NCBI RefSeq assembly: GCF_016734765.1
Contig: NZ_JAERQE010000040.1
Span: 1 to 39,791, forward strand
DNA from: Microvirga soli
GTDB taxonomy: Bacteria; Pseudomonadota; Alphaproteobacteria; Rhizobiales; Beijerinckiaceae
Length of the DNA: 39,791 nucleotides
Direction: 5' to 3'
The notes under the pieces are model-generated. The model did no database searches and had not been told where the DNA came from. It was given only the letters and a program-made list of their open reading frames with translations. Position numbers and translations under genes: made by a program. Below, one piece after another: positions 16,780 to 25,771 of the stretch (within the stretch, counting starts at the first letter, position 1; every line of letters starts with the position of its first letter).

Positions 16780-17261
16780 ATCGCCCCCGCGGCGTCGCTC
16801 TTGGCATGATGGCGCGGGCGGGCCGAGAGCTTGCGGTAGCCGAGCGCCCGCAGCTCGCGGCCCAGCGTCGTCTCGCTCACCTCGATCCGGAACTCGTCCC
16901 AGAGCCACTGCACCAGATCCTTCAGCCGCCAGCGCACGACCCCATGGACAGCCGGAATGGGGTCACTCTCCACCAGGGCCAGCAGGGCCTCGCGATGGTG
17001 GGGGCTCAGCTTGCAGACATTCCCCGGCGCCTTGCCGTCGATCAGGCCGTCAGGCCCGTGCGCGTTGAAGCGCACCACCCAATCCCGCACCGTCTGCAGC
17101 CCGACCCCGCCGACCCGCGCCGCCTTGGTTCGCGTGCCGCCGTCGTAGATCTCGGCCAGCGCCAGCAAGCGCCGGCTTTGCCCAGCGTTGCGGGTTGCTC
17201 TGGCCAAAGCCCGCAGCCGGGTCGCGTCATAGTCTGTGCGAAGCTCGATCCCTTGGCGCAT
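16713..17261 (-). CDS. IS630 transposase, N-terminal DNA-binding part
   Basis: The helix-turn-helix half of the transposase. It runs from MRQGIELRTDYDATRLRALA (ATG at 17261; an ATG at 17285 is also possible) through paired helix-turn-helix segments (AGQSRRLLALAEIYDGG, TKAARVGGVGLQTVRDWVVR) to AIFKK. The frame then reads about 20 residues of unrelated sequence and stops at 16713. The helix-turn-helix region recognises the element ends. The T5A5G tract at its end (plus-strand 16771-16780) is the point where the DDE frame takes over. Confidence 0.8.
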   Translation of the reverse strand: MRQGIELRTDYDATRLRALARATRNAGQSRRLLALAEIYDGGTRTKAARVGGVGLQTVRDWVVRFNAHGPDGLIDGKAPGNVCKLSPHHREALLALVESDPIPAVHGVVRWRLKDLVQWLWDEFRIEVSETTLGRELRALGYRKLSARPRHHAKSDAAGAIFKKSFPRVWRKSRPTRPLASP

Positions 17262-17346
17262 GGCGAACCTCCTGGTCACCAGCATGGAATCAGACCTGCG
17301 CCCGGCTGAAAACCCTGAATGAGTCAGCCTTCACGCCGCTTGGTAT

Positions 17347-17625
17347 AAGACCCTCGCGCAGCCCGACCATTAGTACAATATGTGGAGCGGTTAATCCCAT
17401 CGACAGATTTGATTGCTCAACTCTACCCTACTCACCTCTCTGGTGGGCTCCAGCCTTTTGGAAGGTCCGCTCACGGCAGCTATGCCGAAGTTCCCTCTAC
17501 TTCCGGAACGTGCCAGCAGCAGACCTTCCGACGCAGTAGTGCAGTTCTGCGTCGGGCGTTCTCACATAACTTGCGCTGATTGATAGTGACGGGTTTGAAG
17601 TGCCCGCTGCTCCTAGTCGCCAACC
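17347..17625. other. Intergenic stretch between IS630 and the urea operon
   Basis: About 280 bases with no gene I can support. A short inverted match CGGG/CCCG lies downstream of the ureJ-like stop near 17600-17620. It is too short, and lacks a T run, so I cannot call it a terminator. The rest shows only short antisense reading frames. Confidence 0.4.
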
Positions 17626-18198
17626 TCAACTCAGCAACAGAACGACGCCTGCAATGCTGATGCCCGCACCTGCCCAGCGGTGGATCATCTGGCGGTGACC
17701 GAGGACAGTGCCTACTGCGAGACCCACCCCATGCAGAAGGATGGTCGCCAAGGCAAAGCCGAGACAATAAAGGCCTGCTGCGGCTTCCATAGGCATCTCG
17801 GCTCCATGGGCGTGGCCGTGGAAGATAGCGAACATTCCGGCCAGCATCATGGCTACGGAGATGACGCAGCGGATTCCGGCAGCCAGAACTGCGCCGAAGA
17901 TGATCACCGAAAGGGCAATGCCGGCCTCGACGGCAGGAATTTCAATGCCCATGAAACCCATAATGCCGCCAACGAGCATCATGGAGGTAAAGCTCGCCGG
18001 AACGGCCCAGAGTGCCCGCCCACCGAGCACGGCCGCGAAGAGACCGATGGCTACCATGGCGAGTATGTGGTCAAGACCCCCAAAGGGATGCGCGAAACCG
18101 TCGAGTAGACCTGAAGCGGCACGGCCCCCCGTATGGGCAAGGGCCGGCATGGCTGTTACCATCATGGAAGCGACAAGAAAGGAATGCTTCAATCTCAT
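17626..18198 (-). CDS. ureJ: HupE/UreJ-family permease, probable nickel transporter
   Basis: A 190-residue membrane protein. It begins with a signal-like segment (MRLKHSFLVASMMVTAMPAL then AHTGG) and has about six further hydrophobic spans. The family fingerprint HPFGGLDHILAMVAIG is at about residues 37-52, and FHGHAHGAEMP is a histidine-rich metal-binding stretch near 126-136. HupE/UreJ proteins import nickel for hydrogenase or urease. Its position 12 bases after ureG, at the end of a urease operon, makes nickel supply to urease the likely role. Function of the family is known; metal specificity here is inference. Confidence 0.88.
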   Translation of the reverse strand: MRLKHSFLVASMMVTAMPALAHTGGRAASGLLDGFAHPFGGLDHILAMVAIGLFAAVLGGRALWAVPASFTSMMLVGGIMGFMGIEIPAVEAGIALSVIIFGAVLAAGIRCVISVAMMLAGMFAIFHGHAHGAEMPMEAAAGLYCLGFALATILLHGVGLAVGTVLGHRQMIHRWAGAGISIAGVVLLLS

Positions 18199-18210
18199 GG
18201 GATGCTCCTG

Positions 18211-18834
18211 TCAGGCGGCCGCGGCGAGGCCGCCGGCTCGTTCAATGAATTGCGCGATGGCGTCGACGCCGACGCCGCCACGGATGTTGCTGAAGACATA
18301 GGGGCGCTGGCCACGCATGCGCTTCGTGTCCTCCTCCATAATAGCGAGATCAGCGCCGACATAAGGTGCAAGGTCAATCTTATTGATCACCAGAAGGTCC
18401 GAGCGAGTGATGCCTGGGCCGCCCTTGCGGGGGATCTTTTCGCCGCCCGCAACGTCGATGACGTAGATCGTCAGATCCGCGAGCTCGGGCGAGAAGGTCG
18501 CCGACAGATTGTCGCCGCCGGACTCCACCAGCACGATGTCGAGTTCAGGGAAGCGTTTGCGCATGGTCGCGATGGCCGCGAGATTGATCGAGGCATCCTC
18601 ACGGATCGCCGTGTGCGGGCAACCACCCGTCTCCACGCCCATGATGCGTTCCACCGGAAGGGCACCCGCCACCGTCAGGAGACGGGCATCCTCCTTGGTG
18701 TAGATGTCGTTAGTGATGGCACAGATGTCATAGCGCTCGCGGAACGTCTTGCAGAGCGCCTCCATCAGGGCGGTCTTACCTGAGCCGACGGGCCCGCCGA
18801 TGCCAACACGAAGAGGTCCTGTCTGGGATTTCAT
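18211..18834 (-). CDS. ureG: Urease accessory GTPase UreG
   Basis: A 207-residue GTPase that powers nickel insertion into urease. The P-loop GPVGSGKT is at 14-21. The metal site CPH is at 72-74, followed by TAIREDASIN. VLVESGGDNLSATFSP and NKIDLAPYVGADL complete the nucleotide site. Length and motifs are canonical. Its ATG overlaps the ureF stop by four bases (ATGA), so the two are coupled; UreF, UreD (UreH) and UreG assemble on the apo-urease. Confidence 0.97.
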   Translation of the reverse strand: MKSQTGPLRVGIGGPVGSGKTALMEALCKTFRERYDICAITNDIYTKEDARLLTVAGALPVERIMGVETGGCPHTAIREDASINLAAIATMRKRFPELDIVLVESGGDNLSATFSPELADLTIYVIDVAGGEKIPRKGGPGITRSDLLVINKIDLAPYVGADLAIMEEDTKRMRGQRPYVFSNIRGGVGVDAIAQFIERAGGLAAAA

Positions 18835-19529
18835 GAGCGGAAAAGCCTCGTATACTGGTTTTCATGATGGAAGGAGCCGAGATCGGCTCGAAAGGTCGCG
18901 CCGCCGATATCCTCGAGCGATAGGTCAATGGCCTCCTGCGAGACGTCTCTCACAGTTACAGCCATGGCGCTGCAGACCCGGATGCCGGCTGTCTGCCCAA
19001 TCGGCGCGAGCCGGATCGCTGCCGAGACGAGCGTTTGCACCAGCGCGAAGAGGTAGACGTTCAAGGTGATTGGGAGAGGAACACCATGCGCCGCAGCCGC
19101 CATGCCAATGGCGATGGGGAATGCCACCTCGCCATCTAAATCGAGCAGACCCGGAGCGGGCCAAGCGGCCAGGGTTGCGTCGAGGAAGCTGCGCCCCTGC
19201 TGGCTCGTCTCGAGGTACAACTCGGCGGAGGGGGAAAGCGCCAGGGCGAGTTCGTTGACACTCACGAGCGCGGCTTCGTGGCCTGCCTCCACGGCCCGGT
19301 AGGCGTGGCTCAGCAGGATTGCGTCATTGCGGCAAAAGCCGAGCGTCATCTGATCCCTCAACCACGCAACGAGCGCCTTCTCGTCCGCCACATCCCCTGC
19401 TTCGACCGCCCATTCCAGCGTGTGGGAATATGCGTAGCAGCCGACCGGGTAGGATGGGGACAGCCAGGCGAACAGCGGCAGGATGCCCTGGCCTTTTTCC
19501 ACGGCCTGCAACAGGAGCGCATCATCCAT
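18831..19529 (-). CDS. ureF: Urease accessory protein UreF
   Basis: A 232-residue all-helical accessory protein that bridges UreD and UreG during nickel insertion. Recognised by LFAWLSPSYPVGCYAYSHTL near the N-terminus and by the C-terminal helices ending in HENQYTRLFRS. I chose the ATG at 19529 (MDDALLLQAVEKG), which overlaps the ureE stop by eight bases. The frame is open much further upstream, but those codons run through ureE and read as a shadow. Confidence 0.95.
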   Translation of the reverse strand: MDDALLLQAVEKGQGILPLFAWLSPSYPVGCYAYSHTLEWAVEAGDVADEKALVAWLRDQMTLGFCRNDAILLSHAYRAVEAGHEAALVSVNELALALSPSAELYLETSQQGRSFLDATLAAWPAPGLLDLDGEVAFPIAIGMAAAAHGVPLPITLNVYLFALVQTLVSAAIRLAPIGQTAGIRVCSAMAVTVRDVSQEAIDLSLEDIGGATFRADLGSFHHENQYTRLFRS

Positions 19530-20004
19530 GGCAGTGTCCGTGGTGATGGCCGGAATGCCCGCCGTGCTCGTGCTGATGGTAAGCGCCCCGCACCGGACAG
19601 AACGGACGGTCGACGATCTCCGTCCTGGCTCCAAGACCGTGCAGCATGTCGAGCAGCACATGATCGTAGGCGATGTAGATCGCTTTCTTGCTGATTTCTG
19701 CGGGCACATGCCGGTTGCCGATGTGCCAAGCAAGGGTGAGAAGATCGAGAGGATCTTCGGTCGAGACCTCGATGAGCCTTTCTGCCGCTGCCTTCACCTC
19801 CACCAGCCAGCCACTGTCGAGGCGAATGGCATCTCCGTCCTCCAGCACGTCGGCCCTGTCGAGGTCGAGCAGGAATGCCGTACCGCCATCGGCGTTCAGC
19901 AGGATGCGACGTCTGTGTCGGTCTCCGTGGTCAAGGGTAATGATGTCGACAATACGGTCAGAATCGACGGCGTCGCGGCGGATGATGGATGCGGCGCGGA
20001 TCAT
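19522..20004 (-). CDS. ureE: Urease nickel metallochaperone UreE
   Basis: A 160-residue chaperone that hands nickel to the UreD-F-G complex. The N-terminal peptide-binding domain and the middle metal-binding domain are followed by a histidine-rich tail HQHEHGGHSGHHHGHCHG, typical of nickel-storing UreE variants. It starts two bases after the ureC stop and ends overlapping ureF by eight bases, within the tightly packed operon. Confidence 0.95.
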   Translation of the reverse strand: MIRAASIIRRDAVDSDRIVDIITLDHGDRHRRRILLNADGGTAFLLDLDRADVLEDGDAIRLDSGWLVEVKAAAERLIEVSTEDPLDLLTLAWHIGNRHVPAEISKKAIYIAYDHVLLDMLHGLGARTEIVDRPFCPVRGAYHQHEHGGHSGHHHGHCHG

Positions 20005-20006
20005 GA

Positions 20007-21734
20007 TCAGAACAGGAAATATCGTTGTGCCATGGGAAGAACTTCAGCCGGTTCGCAGACAAGCAACTCGCCGTCAGCGCGAACGTCATAGGTCTCCGGG
20101 TCTACCTCGATGACCGGCGTGGCGCCGTTCAACACCATGTCCTTCTTGCCGATGCCGCCGCGAACATTCTCGACGGCGACCAGCGGCTTCTGGACTCCGA
20201 GCCTGCCTGCAAGCCCATTTTCGACAGCGGCCTTGGACACGAAGGTGAGCGAGGTTGCCGCCAGCGCCCGCCCATAGGCTCCGAACATTGGACGGTAATG
20301 CACCGGCTGCGGGGTCGGGATGGAGGCGTTCGGGTCGCCCATGAGCGCCGCCGCGATGGCCCCGCCCTTGATGATCAGATCGGGCTTCACGCCGAAGAAG
20401 GCCGGCGTCCAGACCACGAGATCGGCGAGCTTTCCTGGCTCAACCGAGCCGACATGCCGAGATACGCCGTGAGCGATAGCGGGGTTGATCGTGTACTTCG
20501 CGACGTAGCGCCGAACGCGAAGGTTGTCATTGTCGCCGGTCTCGCTAGGCAGCAGGCCGCGCTGTACCTTCATCTTGTGCGCCGTCTGCCACGTGCGGAT
20601 GATGACTTCGCCGACGCGGCCCATGGCCTGGCTGTCTGAGGACATCATCGAGAGCGCGCCGATGTCGTGAAGGATGTCCTCGGCAGCGATAGTCTCCTTG
20701 CGGATGCGGCTCTCGGCGAATGCCAGATCCTCGGGGATGGACGGATCGAGATGGTGGCACACCATGAGCATGTCGAGATGCTCGTCGATGGTGTTGACCG
20801 TATATGGGCGCGTCGGATTGGTAGAAGATGGCAGCACGTTGGGAAGCCCCGCCACCTTGATGATGTCTGGAGCGTGACCGCCGCCCGCCCCTTCCGTATG
20901 GAAGGCGTGGATCGTTCGTCCCTTGAAGGCCGCAATCGTATCCTCGACGAATCCGGACTCATTGAGCGTGTCCGTGTGGATCATCACCTGCACGTCGTAG
21001 TCGTCGGCCACCGACAGGCAGCAATCGATGGCCGCGGGCGTGGTGCCCCAGTCTTCGTGAAGCTTGAGGGCGCAGGCACCTGCCTGGATCATTTCTTCAA
21101 GCGCACCGGGCTGTGAGGCGTTGCCCTTGCCGGTGAAGGCGAGGTTCATGGGAAAGGCGTCCGCTGCCTCGATCATGCGGGCAATATGCCATGGCCCCGG
21201 AGTACAGGTGGTGGCGAAGGTGCCCGTGGCCGGCCCCGTGCCGCCGCCGAGCATCGTGGTGATCCCCGACATCAGCGCCTCCTCGATCTGCTGCGGGCAG
21301 ATGAAGTGGATATGGGAGTCGAAGCCGCCCGCCGTGACGATCTTGCCCTCGCCGGCGATAATCTCCGTGCCTGGGCCGATGATGATGTCGACACTAGGCT
21401 GCACGTCCGGATTGCCCGCTTTGCCGATCCCGGTAATCCTTCCACCCTTGATGCCGATATCGCCTTTCACGATACCCCAGTGATCGAGAACGACCGCATT
21501 GGTGATGACGGTGTCAACCGCACCCTGAGCCCGGGTCGCCTGCCCCTGCCCCATTCCGTCACGGATGACCTTACCGCCACCGAACTTCACCTCCTCACCA
21601 TAGGTCGTGAAGTCCTTCTCGACCTTGATCACGAGGGAGGTATCTGCGAGCCTGATCCGGTCCCCTTTGGTGGGGCCGAACATGTCGGCATAGGCTGCGC
21701 GCGGCAGCGAGGCTGGCTTACTTCCATTCGTCAT
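20007..21734 (-). CDS. ureC: Urease catalytic subunit alpha
   Basis: A 575-residue nickel hydrolase that converts urea to ammonia and carbamate. Active-site residues are all present: HIH (141, 143), the carbamylated lysine in ALKLHEDWG (K224), H253 (MIHTDTL), H279 (AFHTEGAGGGHAPD), the flap cysteine in MVCHHLDP (C326) and D367 in MSSDSQAMG. Length is normal. The ATG overlaps the stop of the upstream fused subunit by one base (TGATG). With the gamma-beta fusion it forms the complete enzyme from two polypeptides. Confidence 0.98.
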   Translation of the reverse strand: MTNGSKPASLPRAAYADMFGPTKGDRIRLADTSLVIKVEKDFTTYGEEVKFGGGKVIRDGMGQGQATRAQGAVDTVITNAVVLDHWGIVKGDIGIKGGRITGIGKAGNPDVQPSVDIIIGPGTEIIAGEGKIVTAGGFDSHIHFICPQQIEEALMSGITTMLGGGTGPATGTFATTCTPGPWHIARMIEAADAFPMNLAFTGKGNASQPGALEEMIQAGACALKLHEDWGTTPAAIDCCLSVADDYDVQVMIHTDTLNESGFVEDTIAAFKGRTIHAFHTEGAGGGHAPDIIKVAGLPNVLPSSTNPTRPYTVNTIDEHLDMLMVCHHLDPSIPEDLAFAESRIRKETIAAEDILHDIGALSMMSSDSQAMGRVGEVIIRTWQTAHKMKVQRGLLPSETGDNDNLRVRRYVAKYTINPAIAHGVSRHVGSVEPGKLADLVVWTPAFFGVKPDLIIKGGAIAAALMGDPNASIPTPQPVHYRPMFGAYGRALAATSLTFVSKAAVENGLAGRLGVQKPLVAVENVRGGIGKKDMVLNGATPVIEVDPETYDVRADGELLVCEPAEVLPMAQRYFLF

Positions 21735-22354
21735 CAGAGCGCCCCCATCACGCTTTGGCGAAAACCATAGACCTCGCGCTTGCCGGAGAGCGTCACCAGC
21801 GTGACCTCCCGCGTGGAGCCGGGCTCGAACCGCACCGCTGTGCCGGGCGTGATATCGAGACGCATGCCACGCGCCTTCTCGCGCTCGAACGAAAGGGCCG
21901 GATTGGTTTCGAAAAAGTGGTAGTGGCTCCCGACCTGGATGGGACGGTCGCCAGTGTTTGCCACCGTCAGCACAGTTCGCTCCGCGCCCTCATTGAAGAC
22001 AATCTCGCCATCCTGAGCCATGACCTCACCGGGCACATCTGTAGAGGCCGCGCCCCGGATCGGGTGATGCACGGTCACGAGCTTGGTGCCATCGGGGAAG
22101 GTGGCCTCAACTTGGATATCATGGATCATCTCGGCCACACCCTTCATCACCTGATCGGCAGTGACAACATGCGCGCCAGCCTCCATCAGCTCGGCGACGG
22201 AGCATCCATCCCGCGCTCCCTCCACCACCGTGTCGGTGACTAGAGCAATCGCCTCCGGGTAGTTGAGCTTGACGCCGCGCTCCAAGCGGCGGCGGGCCAC
22301 CATGGCGGCCATGGCGATCAGGAGCTTGTCTTTTTCACGAGGTGTAAGTTGCAT
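21734..22354 (-). CDS. ureAB: Fused urease gamma-beta subunit
   Basis: A single 206-residue chain. Residues 1-100 are the gamma subunit (MQLTPREKDKLLIAMAAMVA ... TVHHPI). Residues about 107-206 are the beta subunit (PGEVMAQDGEIVFNEG, VANTGDRPIQVGSHYHFFE, FRQSVMGAL). The linker IRGAASTDV carries no stop or start between the halves, so the fusion is real at DNA level. Most bacteria have separate ureA and ureB; fused forms are known, best from Helicobacter (UreA, longer). It lies 9 bases after ureD. Confidence 0.95.
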   Translation of the reverse strand: MQLTPREKDKLLIAMAAMVARRRLERGVKLNYPEAIALVTDTVVEGARDGCSVAELMEAGAHVVTADQVMKGVAEMIHDIQVEATFPDGTKLVTVHHPIRGAASTDVPGEVMAQDGEIVFNEGAERTVLTVANTGDRPIQVGSHYHFFETNPALSFEREKARGMRLDITPGTAVRFEPGSTREVTLVTLSGKREVYGFRQSVMGAL

Positions 22355-22363
22355 TGCAGAGTC

Positions 22364-23206
22364 CTAGCTGAGCCAGACACGAGGCAGGGGCTCGCCACGA
22401 AAGGTGAGGAGAAACGGGCAGATGGCGGCTCTCAGCGCCTCAATGGAGAACGCGCAGAAGCGCACGGCGAGAATTCCGTTCCATGCACTTGCCGCCGCAT
22501 CGCAGCCCTGCCCGGAGGGCAGTTGTTCGCGCACCGACTCCAGGCGGGCCTCGGCATCCGGCGCCACGTGGATCATGGTTGCGAAGGCGCGGGCACCGTT
22601 GCCAACGACCGGCTTCTGCAGCAGGTCGGCAATGGCTCCATTAAGTCGCAGCGTATCGGCATAAATGAGCCGCGATCCTCGTCGGATGCGCCAACGATCG
22701 ATGAAGAGGCCATCGACAATCCGCTCCGCCCTCGCCTCGCGCCCGAAGACGACAGCCTCCAGCAGGGTCAGACGCCCGTCCTCGGCAACATTCGCCTCAA
22801 GCTGCCGGTCAAGCCTCGCGTTGTCGAACAGGATCGTCTCCTGTGGGAGCCAATCGAGACGAGCCCCTGCCCCTGCAGTGAGCTTCACCAACAGATTGGA
22901 AACAGGCCCGTCCGAGCGGTAGACCTTCTCCGCTGCAGGCGTCGCAACCGTCACGTACGTATCCGCCTGTGCCTCGACTTCCACGGTGAAGCGATCGCCA
23001 CAGGCAATGCCGCCTGCAGTGTTGACGAGCACGGCGCCCAATCCCGCCCCCGCTCCCCTCGGCAGACGGATACGCATGGAACCGCTTTCCTCGATGCGCA
23101 TCGGCCTTGTCCGCCCGTCTAGAGCGACTGCAGCGAATGAAACCCAGCCGACGGCCCGCTGGCGCTGCGCGGGAACGCCGTTAAATGGCAAGGCGCTGAC
23201 GAACAT
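22364..23206 (-). CDS. ureD: Urease accessory protein UreD
   Basis: A 280-residue accessory protein (UreD/UreH family) that docks on apo-urease and channels nickel. Recognised by NTAGGIACGDRFTVEVE, ATPAAEKVYRSDGP, LDWLPQETILFDNARLDR and the C-terminal LTFRGEPLPRVWLS. I chose the ATG at 23206 because a strong GGAGG lies about 7 bases upstream. It overlaps the end of urtE by 26 bases, linking the transporter and enzyme halves of the operon. Earlier in-frame ATGs lie deep within urtE. Confidence 0.93.
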   Translation of the reverse strand: MFVSALPFNGVPAQRQRAVGWVSFAAVALDGRTRPMRIEESGSMRIRLPRGAGAGLGAVLVNTAGGIACGDRFTVEVEAQADTYVTVATPAAEKVYRSDGPVSNLLVKLTAGAGARLDWLPQETILFDNARLDRQLEANVAEDGRLTLLEAVVFGREARAERIVDGLFIDRWRIRRGSRLIYADTLRLNGAIADLLQKPVVGNGARAFATMIHVAPDAEARLESVREQLPSGQGCDAAASAWNGILAVRFCAFSIEALRAAICPFLLTFRGEPLPRVWLS

Positions 23207-23882
23207 CGTTCCCCTCCAGCGCTGCACGGTCGCCATGCTGAACGATCTCGCCGCGCTCCATGACCACGAAGCGGTCCGCCAAATCACGCGCAAAGTCGAA
23301 ATACTGCTCGACAAGCAGGATCGCCATGTCCTTGCGACCACGAAGGTAAGAGATGGCGCGACCGATGTCCTTGATTATCGAGGGCTGGATGCCTTCGGTC
23401 GGCTCGTCGAGCACGAGGAGGCGCGGACGCATCACCAACGCCCGCCCGATGGCGAGCTGCTGCTGCTGCCCACCCGACAGGTCGCCGCCCCGCCGCCCCA
23501 GCATAGACTTGAGCACGGGGAAGAGCTCGAACACCTCCTCGGGAATCTGCCGCGCGCCGCGCTTTAACGGGGCAAAGCCCGTTTCGAGGTTCTCCTTCAC
23601 CGTCAGGAGCGGAAAGATCTCCCGCCCTTGAGGCACATAGGCGACCCCACGCGCTGCGCGTTGGAAAGGCTTCAGACCCGCGATGTTTTGTCCCTCGAAA
23701 AGAATGCTGCCGCCGGAGATGGGTCTATGGCCTGCGATGGCGCGGAGCAGCGACGTCTTGCCCACGCCGTTGCGCCCGAGCACACATGTAACCTCCCCTA
23801 CGGTGGCAGTGACGGAAACGTCGCGCAGGGCCTGGGCCGCGCCGTAATGGAGAGACAGGTTTTCGACTGCGAGCATTGTCAT
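23181..23882 (-). CDS. urtE: Urea ABC importer ATPase UrtE
   Basis: A 233-residue LivF-like ATPase. Walker A is LGRNGVGKTSLLR, the signature LSGGQQQQLAIGRALV and Walker B LLVLDEPTEGIQ. With UrtD it drives the urea importer. The start overlaps the urtD stop by four bases (ATGA); an alternative ATG two codons later is possible. Its 3' end overlaps ureD. Confidence 0.95.
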   Translation of the reverse strand: MTMLAVENLSLHYGAAQALRDVSVTATVGEVTCVLGRNGVGKTSLLRAIAGHRPISGGSILFEGQNIAGLKPFQRAARGVAYVPQGREIFPLLTVKENLETGFAPLKRGARQIPEEVFELFPVLKSMLGRRGGDLSGGQQQQLAIGRALVMRPRLLVLDEPTEGIQPSIIKDIGRAISYLRGRKDMAILLVEQYFDFARDLADRFVVMERGEIVQHGDRAALEGNDVRQRLAI

Positions 23883-24631
23883 CGGCCCAAATAGACTTCC
23901 ACCACACGTTCGTTTGCGCTCACCGCATCGAGCGATCCCTCGGCGAGCACGGACCCCTCATGCAGGCACGTGACCTTGACGCCGAGATCGCGCACGAAAG
24001 TCATATCGTGTTCGACCACGATCACGGCCTTGCTCCTGGCGATGTCACGGAGAAGGTCGGCAGTGTCGGCAGTTTCCTGGTCCGTCATGCCAGCGGCAGG
24101 CTCGTCGATCAGCAGGAGCTTGGGCTCCTGCGCCAGCAGCATGCCGATCTCGAGCCATTGCTTTTGTCCGTGGGACAGCTCGCCCGCTCTGCGATGGCGC
24201 TGGACTGTGAGGCGCACCCGCTCCAAAAGGGCATCGATCCTCTCCTGCTCCCGAGCAGGCCGACGCGAGAGCAAGGTCGCGAGAGGCCCGCGCTTGTTCT
24301 TCAAAGCGAGAAGCAGGTTGTCCTCGACCGTATGCATCTCGAATACGGTTGGGGTTTGGAACTTGCGGCCGATGCCGAGCTCGGCAATGGCCGTCTCGTC
24401 GAGAGCGGTTAGGTCGTGGGAGCCTTCGAACAGGGCCGTGCCCTCGTTGGGCTGCGTCTTTCCGGTGATCACGTCCATCATGGTCGTCTTGCCAGCCCCA
24501 TTTGGGCCGATGATGGCCCGCATCTCCGCATGGTCGATGGCGAGCGACAGAGCGTTCAGGGCACGGAAGCCATCAAATGAGACAGTGACGTTATCGAGAT
24601 AAAGCAGGGTCGGCGTAATCGGTGCGGTCAT
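23879..24631 (-). CDS. urtD: Urea ABC importer ATPase UrtD
   Basis: A 250-residue LivG-like ATPase. Walker A is GPNGAGKTT, the UrtD-specific signature LSHGQKQWLEIGM and Walker B LLLIDEPAAGM. It pairs with UrtE on the UrtBC permease. It starts three bases after the urtC stop. Confidence 0.96.
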   Translation of the reverse strand: MTAPITPTLLYLDNVTVSFDGFRALNALSLAIDHAEMRAIIGPNGAGKTTMMDVITGKTQPNEGTALFEGSHDLTALDETAIAELGIGRKFQTPTVFEMHTVEDNLLLALKNKRGPLATLLSRRPAREQERIDALLERVRLTVQRHRRAGELSHGQKQWLEIGMLLAQEPKLLLIDEPAAGMTDQETADTADLLRDIARSKAVIVVEHDMTFVRDLGVKVTCLHEGSVLAEGSLDAVSANERVVEVYLGR

Positions 24632-24634
24632 GGC

Positions 24635-25771
24635 TCACTCCGCCGCCTGGGTAACAGGCTGGGGCGAGCGGCGCGCCCGCAGCTTTTGGCTGGAACGCTC
24701 CCACAGATCGTTAGCGGCCCCAAGGATCCCGCGAGGCATGAACAGTGTGACGAAGACGAAGAGGCCACCCAAGGCGAACAGCCAGAACTCCGGCAGTGCC
24801 GCTGTGAACCAAGTCTTTCCCGCATTGACCAGCAGCGCCCCAAGAATGGCGCCAGCAAGAGTCCCGCGTCCGCCGACCGCCACCCAGATCACCACCTCAA
24901 TGGAGTTGGCGGGAGCGAACTCACTCGGGTTGATAATACCGACCTGGGGCACGTATAGCGCACCCGCGACGCCCGCCAGCATGGCGGACAGGGTGAACAC
25001 GGCGAGCTTATAGTGCTCGACGCGGTAGCCAAGGAAGCGCGTGCGGCTCTCTGCATCGCGCACAGCCACGAGCACCTTGCCGAACGTGGATCCAACGACC
25101 CACCGACATAGAAGATAACCGCCCGCAAGCGCCAGGACCGACAGCACGAACAGGGCTATTCGCGTAGAACCGGCTTGCACCGGGAAACCGAGGATCTCCT
25201 TGAAGTCGGTCAAACCGTTGTTGCCGCCCAGTCCCATGTCATTGCGGAAGAAGGCCAGCATCAGCGCGAAGGTCATGGCCTGGGTGATGATGGAGAAGTA
25301 GACGCCCGTGACGCGGGAGCGAAAGGCGAACCAACCAAAAACGAAGGCGAGCGTCCCCGGCACCAGCAGCACCATCAACGCCGCGAAGGGGAGCCAATCG
25401 AAGCCGTACCAGAACCAGGGCAGTTCCTTCCAGTTCAGGAACACCATGAAGTCGGGCAGAACTGGGTCGCTGTAGACGCCACGCGCACCAATCTGGCGCA
25501 TGAGGTACATGCCCATGGCATAGCCGCCGAGCGCGAAGAACGCCCCGTGACCGAGGCTGAGAATGCCGCAGAAGCCCCAGATTAGATCGACGGAGAGCGC
25601 CAGCAGAGCAAAGCAGACATACTTGCCGAGCAAAGGCACCAGGTGGTCCGAGAGGTGCAGCGCCGATCCGGGGAGGGCCAGTCCGTTCATGGCCGGCACC
25701 AGAATGGCAGCGGCGGCCAATAGCGACAGAACGACAGTCGTCTGCCGGTCGAAAAGGGATTGAGTTCTCAT
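24635..25771 (-). CDS. urtC: Urea ABC importer permease UrtC
   Basis: A 378-residue LivM-like permease with about ten membrane segments and the conserved WGFCGILSLGHGAFFALGGY stretch. It forms the channel with UrtB. The start overlaps the urtB stop by four bases (ATGA). The cytoplasmic tail KLRARRSPQPVTQAAE is not conserved in the family. Confidence 0.96.
   Translation of the reverse strand: MRTQSLFDRQTTVVLSLLAAAAILVPAMNGLALPGSALHLSDHLVPLLGKYVCFALLALSVDLIWGFCGILSLGHGAFFALGGYAMGMYLMRQIGARGVYSDPVLPDFMVFLNWKELPWFWYGFDWLPFAALMVLLVPGTLAFVFGWFAFRSRVTGVYFSIITQAMTFALMLAFFRNDMGLGGNNGLTDFKEILGFPVQAGSTRIALFVLSVLALAGGYLLCRWVVGSTFGKVLVAVRDAESRTRFLGYRVEHYKLAVFTLSAMLAGVAGALYVPQVGIINPSEFAPANSIEVVIWVAVGGRGTLAGAILGALLVNAGKTWFTAALPEFWLFALGGLFVFVTLFMPRGILGAANDLWERSSQKLRARRSPQPVTQAAE

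Larger units (their letters stand above)
16184..17346 (-). mobile_element. IS630-family insertion sequence
   Basis: The transposase reading frames lie between imperfect inverted ends. The left end begins ATACCAATCGGCG at about 16184. The right end, read on the minus strand from about 17346, begins ATACCAAGCGGCG. Thirteen outer bases match except one, and partial similarity continues inward. TA dinucleotides flank both ends, as expected for IS630/Tc1-type insertion at TA, though the exact boundary is uncertain by a base or two. The element lies between the GGDEF/EAL gene and the urea operon and does not visibly break a gene. Its transcription direction points at the GGDEF/EAL gene. Confidence 0.75.

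Noticed and set aside
17560..17625. Rho-independent terminator after the ureJ-like gene
   Set aside because: The only stem is 4 bp (CGGG/CCCG) with a 9-base loop and no T run.
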